Positions 29,609 through 36,149 of a stretch of 36,149 nt of DNA are shown piece by piece (the stretch's first letter is position 1; each line of letters begins with the position of its first letter). The stretch comes from DATBGS01 sp036557885 (GTDB taxonomy: Bacteria; Chloroflexota; Ktedonobacteria; Ktedonobacterales; DATBGS01). The translations under genes were made by a program, and so were the position numbers. Under the pieces are notes generated by a model. It worked only from the letters and a program-made list of their open reading frames with translations, made no database searches and was not told the DNA's origin. The DNA lies in contig DATBGS010000009.1 of NCBI GenBank assembly GCA_036557885.1, forward strand, positions 1 through 36,149, in the 5' to 3' direction.

Positions 29609-31255
29609 ATGAGCCTTACCAGCCGACTCCTCTCCTGGTGGATGCGCCTGCCGCCAGCCGAAACACACGACTTCGTAATTACGCGCGATCTGCAAGTCCC
29701 CATGCCCGATGGCACCATCCTGTATGCCGACCATTACGCCCCTCGCACTGGTCCAAAGCTCCCCACCGTTCTGGTTCGCTCCCCCTATGGCCGACGGGGG
29801 TTTTTCGGCAGCTTATATGGCCTGCCCTTCGTTGAGCGGGGCTATCAGGTGCTCGTCCAGAGTTGCCGAGGGACGGCTGGCTCTGGCGGCGAGTTTGTCT
29901 ACACCCGCAACGAACACCAAGACGGGCTGGCAACGATTGAGTGGATCAAGCAGCAGGAGTGGTATTCTGGCGAGATGGTCATGGTGGGAGCCAGCTACCT
30001 GGGCTTTGTGCAGTGGGCAGTTGCCGCCGACGCCGGGCCAGAAATGAAGGCGCTGGTGCCCAATGTCACCACCTCCGATTTTAACCTCTTCCGCTACCAG
30101 GGAGGCTCGGTAACTCTGGAAAGCATGTTTGGCTGGTCCACCATGATGACCAAAACTGCCGCAACTGGCCCAAAGTTGACGGCGCTGCTGATGCAGGGCC
30201 AGAACGAGCGCCAGCTTGAGAAGGGCTACGCGCACCTGCCGCTTGTCGAAGCTGACCGCGTTGCCATCAACCAGACTTCCAGCCACTATCAGGACGTCAT
30301 CACCCACAGCGCAGATGACGAGTATTGGAAGCCAATTGATTTCAGCGCCAGAGTAGGCGAGGTCGCGGCGCCCATCTACCTCCAGGCAGGATGGTATGAC
30401 CTGTTTCTGGACTGGCAACTCAAGGATTACCAGCGCCTGCGTGCCGCCGGGCGCCAGCCCTATCTGCTGATTGGCCCCTGGTATCATGGCGAATTTCCCA
30501 GCTTCGCCCCGACAACGCGCGAAGCGCTGGCCTGGCTCAACGCGCATGTAAAGGGCAACAAAAGTGGGCTGCGCGAGAAACCGGTGCGGCTGTTTATGAT
30601 GGGTGCCAACGAGTGGCGCGACTTTGACGACTGGCCCCCGCCAGCCCAGAGCGAGCGCTGGCATCTCCAGCCCAACGGTGGTCTGGCCCCCGCAGCGCCG
30701 CCAGCCTCGGAGCCTGACCGCTATCGCTATGACCCCGCCGACCCAACCCCAACGGTAGGCGGCAATTCGCTTGGGTCGCGCAAGCGCATGGGGGCCAAAG
30801 ATAACCGCGCGATAGAAGCACGCCAGGACGTGTTGGTCTATACCAGCGCCGCGCTGGAACATGACCTGGAGGTCATCGGCCCGGTCACGGCGGATCTGCA
30901 TATACGCTCCAGCCTGGAACACACCGACTTCTTTGTCCGGCTGTGTGTCGTGGAAACGTCGGGCAAATCCATCAATCTCTGTGATGGCATCTTGCGCCTG
31001 ACGCCCGGCCACCCGGCTCCAGAAGCCGATGGCATCCGGCATATACAGATTGATCTCTGGCCTACCGCCTATCGCTTCCGGCGCGGCCAGCACATTCGCG
31101 TGCAGGTTTCCAGCGGCGCGCACCCGCGCTTTGCCCGCAACCCTGGCAGCGGGGAGCCGCTGGCAACAGCCACCAAGCTCATCGTGGCTGACCAGGCAAT
31201 CTATCACGATCCTGACCACCCTTCAGCAATCACGCTGCCCATCTTGAAGGCATAA
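29609..31255 (+). CDS. CocE/NonD-family (S15-type) hydrolase
   Basis: A 548-residue alpha/beta hydrolase like cocaine esterase, alpha-amino ester hydrolase and X-Pro dipeptidyl peptidase. The front has QVPMPDGTILYADHYAP and RSPYGR, then QSCRGTAGSGGEF. The catalytic triad appears as S129 in VGASYLG, D264 in GWYDLFLDW and H293 in IGPWYHG. A C-terminal jelly-roll (about 360-548) includes RARVR-type strands and RGQHIRVQVSSGAHPRFARN. It probably cleaves an ester or amide; the substrate is unknown. No signal peptide is seen with the ATG at 29609, which has AAAAGGAG nine nt upstream. The longer frame from 29438 has no ribosome site. Confidence 0.93.
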   Translation: MSLTSRLLSWWMRLPPAETHDFVITRDLQVPMPDGTILYADHYAPRTGPKLPTVLVRSPYGRRGFFGSLYGLPFVERGYQVLVQSCRGTAGSGGEFVYTRNEHQDGLATIEWIKQQEWYSGEMVMVGASYLGFVQWAVAADAGPEMKALVPNVTTSDFNLFRYQGGSVTLESMFGWSTMMTKTAATGPKLTALLMQGQNERQLEKGYAHLPLVEADRVAINQTSSHYQDVITHSADDEYWKPIDFSARVGEVAAPIYLQAGWYDLFLDWQLKDYQRLRAAGRQPYLLIGPWYHGEFPSFAPTTREALAWLNAHVKGNKSGLREKPVRLFMMGANEWRDFDDWPPPAQSERWHLQPNGGLAPAAPPASEPDRYRYDPADPTPTVGGNSLGSRKRMGAKDNRAIEARQDVLVYTSAALEHDLEVIGPVTADLHIRSSLEHTDFFVRLCVVETSGKSINLCDGILRLTPGHPAPEADGIRHIQIDLWPTAYRFRRGQHIRVQVSSGAHPRFARNPGSGEPLATATKLIVADQAIYHDPDHPSAITLPILKA

Positions 31256-31271
31256 GCGTGTATTGCGCACC

Positions 31272-31295
31272 CTGCCAGGGCGCATCCCCTGGCAG
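31272..31295 (+). terminator. Hairpin after the CocE-family gene
   Basis: Exact 9-bp arms CTGCCAGGG (31272-31280) and CCCTGGCAG (31287-31295) with a 6-nt loop, 16 nt after the stop codon. No T-tract follows, so termination is uncertain. Confidence 0.4.
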
Positions 31296-31354
31296 CGGTC
31301 AGAGGCAAAAATGCAAAGAGCACCTCTAGCCGAGGACGTTTTGGAGACATAGTT

Positions 31355-31972
31355 ATGAGCCAATCGGTTTCCAGGCCGGGCGCCTGGCAGCTTTTAAGCA
31401 TCTGGGCACGCATCGGGCTGCAATCCTTTGGTGGCGGAGCCACCACCACGCTGCTCATCCAGCGAACCTTTATTGAGCAGCGTGGCTGGCTCACCATCGA
31501 GGAATTCACGCACCTGTGGAATTTGTGCCTCTTCACGCCGGGCATCAACCTCGTCGCCATGACCGTCCTCATCGGCAAGAAACTGGGCGGCGTACCAGGC
31601 ATTATCGTCTCGCTGGCGGGTATGCTTCTGCCCAGCGCGGCGATTACCTGCCTGCTCACCGCCCTCTTTGTCCAGATTGCCCCTTTGCCTGCGGTGCAGG
31701 CCGTCTTACGCGGCATCGTTCCAGCCACTGGAGGCATCATGCTGCTTGTCGGGCTGAACTTTGCGCAGCCTTTCCTCCGTAAAGGCCCAAAAGCTGGCAC
31801 ACGCTTTCTTGCTATTGGCAGCCTGCTTATTATCGGCAGCACCCTAACGATCATCATCGCGCATATCTCGGTGATCGTGATCATACTGGGTGCAGCGTTC
31901 GTTGGGGGACTGTTCTTATCAAGCCAGCAGGCAACGCCCCTCCAGGCAGATGAGCAGAAGGACCAGCAATGA
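31355..31972 (+). CDS. Chromate transporter family subunit, first half (short-chain CHR)
   Basis: A 205-residue membrane protein. It has the family start LLSIWARIGLQSFGGGATTTLL, then QRGWLTIEEFTHLWNLCLFTPGINLVAMTVLIGKKLGG, where PGI(N) takes the place of the usual PGP. About six hydrophobic segments follow. CHR transporters export chromate or related oxyanions, and short-chain forms work as pairs. ATG 31355 has GGAG about ten nt upstream. Its stop overlaps the start of the second half (ATGA), so both are made from one message. Confidence 0.9.
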   Translation: MSQSVSRPGAWQLLSIWARIGLQSFGGGATTTLLIQRTFIEQRGWLTIEEFTHLWNLCLFTPGINLVAMTVLIGKKLGGVPGIIVSLAGMLLPSAAITCLLTALFVQIAPLPAVQAVLRGIVPATGGIMLLVGLNFAQPFLRKGPKAGTRFLAIGSLLIIGSTLTIIIAHISVIVIILGAAFVGGLFLSSQQATPLQADEQKDQQ

Positions 31973-32481
31973 TCAACCCTCTGATGTTTTTTCTGCTGTT
32001 CTTGAAAGCCTCGCTCTTCTCAACCGGCGGCTTTAGCAATTTGCCCAGTCTGCACCAGGATTTGCTGGCAAGAGGCTGGGCAAAAGATATTGACTTTGGA
32101 CAAGCCATCGCCATTGGGCAAATCAGCCCTGGCCCGAATGGGTTGTGGGTCATCAGCCTGGCGTATTTCAGCGATGGCTACCTTGGCGCCTTGCTCGCCT
32201 TGCTTGCCGTCACCCTCCCAGCCTTGCTGGTGCTTGCTGTCTCTGCCGGATACGCGCGCATCGAAAAACAAGCCTGGGCACAGGGGGCCATGCAGGGCGT
32301 CTCCCTGGCCGTCGTTGGTCTGCTGCTCACTGTTGTCTGGACCATCTTGCGCCAGCCAGGAGTAGACTGGAAAGGGCTGCTTATCGCGCTGGGCGCCTTT
32401 GGCCTTGCTCTGAGTCGCAAGGTCAATGTCGTGCTTATTTTAGCCCTGGCAGGACTCGTGGGGTTTCTCATCTATCGCTGA
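31969..32481 (+). CDS. Chromate transporter family subunit, second half (short-chain CHR)
   Basis: A 170-residue partner of the preceding gene, with the 4-nt ATGA overlap. It begins MFFLLFLKASLFSTGGFSNLP and has AIAIGQISPGPNGLW, the conserved family motif with PGP, followed by alternating hydrophobic segments and a short end. Together the two halves correspond to one full-length ChrA. Chromate is the usual annotation, but the true ion cannot be told from sequence. The next gene (peroxiredoxin) is convergent, 60 nt away; no clear terminator is visible between them. Confidence 0.9.
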   Translation: MINPLMFFLLFLKASLFSTGGFSNLPSLHQDLLARGWAKDIDFGQAIAIGQISPGPNGLWVISLAYFSDGYLGALLALLAVTLPALLVLAVSAGYARIEKQAWAQGAMQGVSLAVVGLLLTVVWTILRQPGVDWKGLLIALGAFGLALSRKVNVVLILALAGLVGFLIYR

Positions 32482-32541
32482 AAACACGTTATGAAGCATG
32501 TATCCCATTTATTACCCCACGAGTCAGCCCTGCCTGGTCAG

Positions 32542-33024
32542 TTACAGCGCGCGTAACTCATCAAAAAGCTGCTCATTATCGGGAAGCTGGCCGGGCTGGT
32601 TCACCTGAATCCAGCGAATCTTGCCCGCTTTATCAATCACAAAGAGCGCGCGCTCTGGGCGCCCGGAGGCGTGCAGCACGCCATATTGCTCCGCTACCGA
32701 GCCATGCGGGTAAAAATCGGAGAGCAGCGGCAGCGTCATCTGATACTGCTTGGCCCAGGCCGCCAGCGCGTAGCGGCTATCGGCGCTGACACCGATCACC
32801 TCGGTATCGTAGGAGCGAAAGCGCTCTAAATCGGCCTCGTAGGATGGCAACTGTGCCGAACACACGCTGCTAAACGCAAAGGGAAAAAAAGCCAGCACCA
32901 CATTTTGCTTGCCTTGATAGCTGCTCAACGAGACTTTTTCGTTATTCGCATTGGGCAGCGTAAAATCTGGGGCCGGGTCGCCAATTTTGAGCGTTGATGT
33001 TTCACTGGATGTCGGACTGCTCAT
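32542..33024 (-). CDS. 1-Cys-type peroxiredoxin (AhpC/TSA family)
   Basis: A 160-residue thiol peroxidase of the AhpE-like kind. It opens with KIGDPAPDFTLPNANNEKVSLSSY. The peroxidatic Cys is C55 in FFPFAFSSVCSAQLPSY, with the nearby Ser and Pro of the family. It then has VIGVSADSRYALAAWAKQY, LLSDFYPHGSVAEQYGV and RALFVIDKAGKIRW. C55 is the only cysteine, so it needs an external thiol to regenerate. ATG 33024 has AGGAG six nt upstream; the longer frame from 33096 is spurious. It would remove hydrogen peroxide or organic hydroperoxides in the cytoplasm. Confidence 0.94.
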   Translation of the reverse strand: MSSPTSSETSTLKIGDPAPDFTLPNANNEKVSLSSYQGKQNVVLAFFPFAFSSVCSAQLPSYEADLERFRSYDTEVIGVSADSRYALAAWAKQYQMTLPLLSDFYPHGSVAEQYGVLHASGRPERALFVIDKAGKIRWIQVNQPGQLPDNEQLFDELRAL

Positions 33025-33086
33025 AACAAGCTCCTGATATGCTTCAGATTTGGTCAACGCGGCTCCTGCCGAGCCGCCTTCCCTCA

Positions 33087-33116
33087 ATTGTAGCATTGCA
33101 GAATGGCCTGCAACAA
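33087..33116 (-). promoter_or_regulatory. Promoter of the peroxiredoxin gene
   Basis: Minus strand: TTGTTG (33116-33111), an 18-nt spacer and TACAAT (33092-33087). The start near 33080 is about 55 nt before the ATG. Confidence 0.5.
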
Positions 33117-33252
33117 AATCGCCAGAGGTATAAAAGTCAGCATCCCTGGAATAAGCGAAGGTATAAGGAAGTGGAAAATCGCGCCTCTCCCGTTATATGG
33201 TAGGAAAGCCAGTCTGGAAGAATCCTTCATTGTGAGAGAGAAAAACGCGCCC

Positions 33253-34926
33253 ATGCACTATCTACAGAGTTTCAGCCTCCCTACACGTCGCCAGCGGCTG
33301 GCCCTGATGCTTGTGCTCTGTGGGGCTGGCTCGGTTGGACTGTACGCGCTGCTCACCCTGCGCTATTCCCTCGAACAGCATGTGCTGCTTCCTCTGGCAA
33401 CGCTGGGCACACTCAGCCACTACGCGCCCAACTCCGCGCTGTTCTATGCCTTTTCCATACTGCTGCTGCTCGCCTTTTATCTGTGCGCTTACTGGACGGT
33501 GCGCCTCTCCGCCCAGTCATCTGATGGACTCTCCGAGCGCTCACTCCAGATCATCATCGTCTTCCCGATTGTAGCGATGCTCATCCTGCTGCACCTCTAC
33601 CCCCTTACCTCGCTTGCCAGCATCAACCAGGCCATACAAGCGCGCGTGCTGACGACGCATCACGCCAACCCGTACCTTGTTCCAGCCGCTCGCTTTCCCG
33701 ACGACCCGTTTACCTCCTATGACGACGCGCAAAACCTTCCTGCGACGGCTGGCCCGCTCTGGCTGCTCCTGAGCGCCATCCCCGCGCTTCTGGCAGGCAA
33801 TAACTTGCTGGCGCTGGTGCTGCTGGAAAAGATGCTGCCCATCCTGTTTGCGCTGGGCTGCCAACGGCTGGTCTGGGTCATCGCCACCAGAGTCGCCCCG
33901 CATCGCCGCTGGCAGGCGCTCTTGCTTTTTAGCTGGAACCCGCTGCTTCTGCTGGAAACGGCTGGCAATGGGCACAACGACATCGCGCTGTTGTTTTTTG
34001 TGCTGCTCGCCTGTTATTTCCTGCTGGTTGGCCCGCGTTCGCTCGTCTTGCCAGCCCTGGCCCTGGCGCTGCTGATGAATATGCTGGCCCTCATCTTGCT
34101 CCCATTCTTCCTGGTTGCCCTCTGGCGCAGCGCAACACAGCCTCGACAAACACTTTTCTCGCTGGGTGTGGGCAGCGGGCTGGCTCTTGTGCTTTTGCTG
34201 CCCTTGCTGCTCCTTTTTGGAGGTCTGAGCGTTGTGCCCGTCCTCTTTCAGCCGTTCACCCACTATGCCACCTCCCTCCCAGCGTTTCTGGATGGCCTGC
34301 TACAGCCGCTCTACGGCACCACAGCAGCCGATGTGTTGGCGAAGGCGCTGGCTGGGGGCAGCTTTCTGGTGGTCGCTGTCGCGCTGCTTGAGCGCTTTAT
34401 CAGACATACCAGCCCACGCAGACGCTATGAGCAAAGTTTCGCTGAAGTTTTTCGCACCACGCTCTTTGAGGGCATCTTCTGGTTTTTTGTCCTGGGGGCC
34501 GTGAGCTTTACGCCCTGGATGACGCTCTGGCTGATGCCCTTTGCCGCCCTCAGCACTTCATCTCCCTGGCCCTGGCTGCGAGCCAACACGCTGGCTCTTA
34601 GCAGTTTGCTGGTTCCACTGATCTTGATCTTTGTCCTGAATGCGGCCCTGACCACCGGGGCGCTTGACGATTTTACCATTCAGGCGCTCGCTATCTTGAG
34701 CCTGTTTGTGCCGGTGCTCCTGGTCTGCGGCCTGGAACTATTCTTTTACCGAAAAAAACTGCTCTCCACGCTGGCCGCCAGGGAAGCCGAACTGCGCCGC
34801 CTGCACGAGCAACTCGGCCTTTCCAGTGCTGATGCCTCTGCTGCCTCTTCTGACCTGGCCCAGCCTGCTAACATCGCCCATCATCTAGAGACAGGTGCGG
34901 AAAAGCCGCTTGAGCCAGGCCAATAA
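33253..34926 (+). CDS. Polytopic GT-C-type membrane glycosyltransferase (mannosyltransferase-like)
   Basis: A 557-residue protein with about 11-13 hydrophobic segments. The lumenal loop after the first four segments carries HHANPYLVPAARFPDDPFTSY, then GPLWLLLSAIP, and later SWNPLLLLETAGNGHNDIALL. This pattern (NPY..., PLW, and a WNPL..E..GN.HND block) is seen in polyprenyl-phosphate-dependent GT-C enzymes such as mycobacterial alpha-1,6-mannosyltransferases. It would therefore transfer a mannose-like sugar at the membrane outer face. The C-terminal 60 residues are a cytosolic coiled coil (LAAREAELRRLHEQLGL) with a Ser/Ala-rich end. ATG 33253 is taken, with a purine-rich stretch upstream; the longer frame from 33103 is unlikely. 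Confidence 0.8.
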   Translation: MHYLQSFSLPTRRQRLALMLVLCGAGSVGLYALLTLRYSLEQHVLLPLATLGTLSHYAPNSALFYAFSILLLLAFYLCAYWTVRLSAQSSDGLSERSLQIIIVFPIVAMLILLHLYPLTSLASINQAIQARVLTTHHANPYLVPAARFPDDPFTSYDDAQNLPATAGPLWLLLSAIPALLAGNNLLALVLLEKMLPILFALGCQRLVWVIATRVAPHRRWQALLLFSWNPLLLLETAGNGHNDIALLFFVLLACYFLLVGPRSLVLPALALALLMNMLALILLPFFLVALWRSATQPRQTLFSLGVGSGLALVLLLPLLLLFGGLSVVPVLFQPFTHYATSLPAFLDGLLQPLYGTTAADVLAKALAGGSFLVVAVALLERFIRHTSPRRRYEQSFAEVFRTTLFEGIFWFFVLGAVSFTPWMTLWLMPFAALSTSSPWPWLRANTLALSSLLVPLILIFVLNAALTTGALDDFTIQALAILSLFVPVLLVCGLELFFYRKKLLSTLAAREAELRRLHEQLGLSSADASAASSDLAQPANIAHHLETGAEKPLEPGQ

Positions 34927-35186
34927 GTTGACGCCTTGTGAAACTTGCTCATATACTTCTGAGGGATTTGCAATGCTTTGGCTCCAATCTGAAACAAAGC
35001 GTGGCAGACACTCATCCAACTTGCGTGCCCCAGACCTGCTCGCGTTGGCGAGAGGCTAAGTAATAGTGTTGTTTTCGGCAAGAAAGGAGAACTGGTCGGC
35101 GGGCATGTGGCTCGCGCAAAAAAGGAGCAAAGCAAAAGAAGGTTCGTTGGCGCGCTTTCTTTCTCAGCCCCGGCCAGCAACAACGC

Positions 35187-36149
35187 ATGACCCAGACACA
35201 CCACCCAACCGCCGTCAATCTGCGTATCCCCGGCCCAACGCCCGTTCCGCAGAATATCCTGGAAGCAATGGCTCGCCCCATGATTGACCATCGCGGGCCA
35301 GAGTTTGCCGCGATCATCACCCGCGTCACCGAGCACTTGAAATATTTTTTCCAAACCTCGTCCGACATCCTGTCCTTTCCGGCAGCGGGCACCGGAGGCA
35401 TGGAGGCCACCGTCGTCAACCTCTTTTCCCCTGGCGATGCCGTAGCCGCCATTACCATTGGTTCCTTTGGCAACCGCTTTGCCCAGATTGCCGAAACCTT
35501 TGGCGCCAACGTCACGCGCATCGAGTTTCCCTGGGGCCAGGCCGCCAAAACCGAGGTCGTGTTGGAGCGGCTGGCAGACATCGCCAATCTGCGCGGCGTC
35601 CTTGTGACCCATAACGAAACCTCGACTGGCATCACCAACGACCTCCAGACGCTTGCCAGCGCCATTCGCCAGCAGCATCCCGACGTGCTGATTGCCGTAG
35701 ACGCAGTTAGCTCGCTAAGCTGTGTTGACCTGCGCATGGATGAATGGGAGCTTGATGTCGTCTTCACCGGTTCGCAAAAGGGCTGGATGATTCCGCCTGG
35801 CCTGGCAATGATTGGCGTTGGCCCGCGCGCCTGGCATGCTAACAAGCAGGCGCGTATCCCACGCCTGTACTGGGATTTTGCCTGGGCCAAACGCAGCCTG
35901 GACAAAGGGCAAACGCCCTACACGCCGCCCGTCTCGCTCTTTTATGGGTTGGACGCCGCGCTGGAGATGATGCGCGCCGAGGGGCGCGAGGCCATCTTTG
36001 CCCGTCACAAGGCGATAGGCGAACTGACGCGCTCACGCGCCAGGCTGCTCAGCCTGGAGTTGCTGGCCGAGCCAGCCTACGCCTCCAACACCGTCACCGC
36101 CATCAGAGCACCGGCTGGCATCGAAGTGAAAGCCCTGCGCAAAGCCTTG
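35187..36149 (+). CDS. Class V aminotransferase (alanine/serine-glyoxylate type), 3' end beyond window
   Basis: The frame is open from ATG 35187 to the window edge (321 residues). It begins NLRIPGPTPVPQNILEAMARPMIDHRGPEF, and has FPAAGTGGMEATVVNLFSPGD, VTHNETSTGI, VDAVSSLSCVDLRMD with the PLP-binding Asp (D172), and FTGSQKGWMIPPGLA with the Schiff-base lysine K198. This fits alanine-glyoxylate, serine-glyoxylate and SerC-like fold-type I class V enzymes. The ribosome site is weak. The 260-nt upstream region contains a small CTCGC/GCGAG hairpin and no clear promoter. Long minus-strand frames over it are shadows of its GC-rich codons. Confidence 0.92.
   Translation, partial: MTQTHHPTAVNLRIPGPTPVPQNILEAMARPMIDHRGPEFAAIITRVTEHLKYFFQTSSDILSFPAAGTGGMEATVVNLFSPGDAVAAITIGSFGNRFAQIAETFGANVTRIEFPWGQAAKTEVVLERLADIANLRGVLVTHNETSTGITNDLQTLASAIRQQHPDVLIAVDAVSSLSCVDLRMDEWELDVVFTGSQKGWMIPPGLAMIGVGPRAWHANKQARIPRLYWDFAWAKRSLDKGQTPYTPPVSLFYGLDAALEMMRAEGREAIFARHKAIGELTRSRARLLSLELLAEPAYASNTVTAIRAPAGIEVKALRKAL

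Noticed and set aside
29813..31219. 468-codon minus-strand frame opposite the CocE-family gene
   Set aside because: Shadow of a GC-rich coding region; the plus-strand frame has the catalytic triad and a strong Shine-Dalgarno site.
35085..35130. T-box-like stretch (ATGTGGCTCGCG) before the aminotransferase
   Set aside because: It only loosely resembles the T-box core, and no antiterminator/terminator pair or specifier stem was found.
35012..35905. 297-codon and related minus-strand frames at the right edge
   Set aside because: They lie opposite a class V aminotransferase with intact PLP motifs; composition is not protein-like.

Overview
The window is GC-rich bacterial chromosome (roughly 55-60% GC by eye). 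Spacers are short and palindromic, promoters look sigma70-like, and Shine-Dalgarno sites are mostly clear. The gene content (rpsF-ssb-rpsR with a zinc-type S18, an F420-type LLM oxidoreductase, an orphan Flp pilin, TnpB elements, large multidomain regulatory and redox proteins) and the protein style suggest a Chloroflexota bacterium, probably of the Ktedonobacteria type. That placement is an impression from sequence, not a search result.

Layout. 1-3.8 kb (minus strand): the rpsF-ssb-rpsR operon, a membrane-anchored PpiC-type foldase and the 5' part of hemW. 4.1-5.7 kb: a 51-residue Flp-type pilin, peptide deformylase with a near-consensus promoter, and a small zinc-ribbon protein. 5.9-10.8 kb: a secreted CAP-domain protein, a sigma-factor-like protein translationally coupled to an XRE-type HTH protein, moaC, and a GT4 glycosyltransferase. 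11.2-12.0 kb: RNase P RNA divergent from tRNA-Gly(GCC) and tRNA-Cys(GCA), each side with its own recognisable promoter. 12.1-16.5 kb: a DUF1684 protein, then prfA overlapped by a GNAT gene, a HAD hydrolase and a Pro/Ala-rich membrane protein. 16.5-19.9 kb (minus): dxs and larC. 20.0-21.5 kb: a TnpB-type element carrying a small ribbon-helix-helix gene whose promoter lies in a perfect palindrome. 21.7-23.9 kb: an SOD-family protein, an LLM oxidoreductase and a cupin.

23.9-28.4 kb (minus) holds the most unusual locus. A CBS-pair protein overlaps or abuts a protein of about 1313 residues that reads, in order, FHA domain, indoleamine-2,3-dioxygenase-like heme domain, P450-reductase-like FAD/NADPH domains without a flavodoxin part, cytochrome b5 domain, and an unassigned helical C-terminus. 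It looks like a self-sufficient, phosphopeptide-responsive heme oxygenase. Beyond it are a GrdB-like CxxC protein without selenocysteine, a CocE-type hydrolase, a split chromate transporter pair, a 1-Cys peroxiredoxin, a GT-C-type membrane glycosyltransferase and the start of a class V aminotransferase.

Most genes are housekeeping or core metabolism. The accessory interest lies in the FHA-IDO-reductase-b5 fusion with its CBS partner, the RHH-TnpB module, the sigma/XRE pair and the GrdB-like protein.
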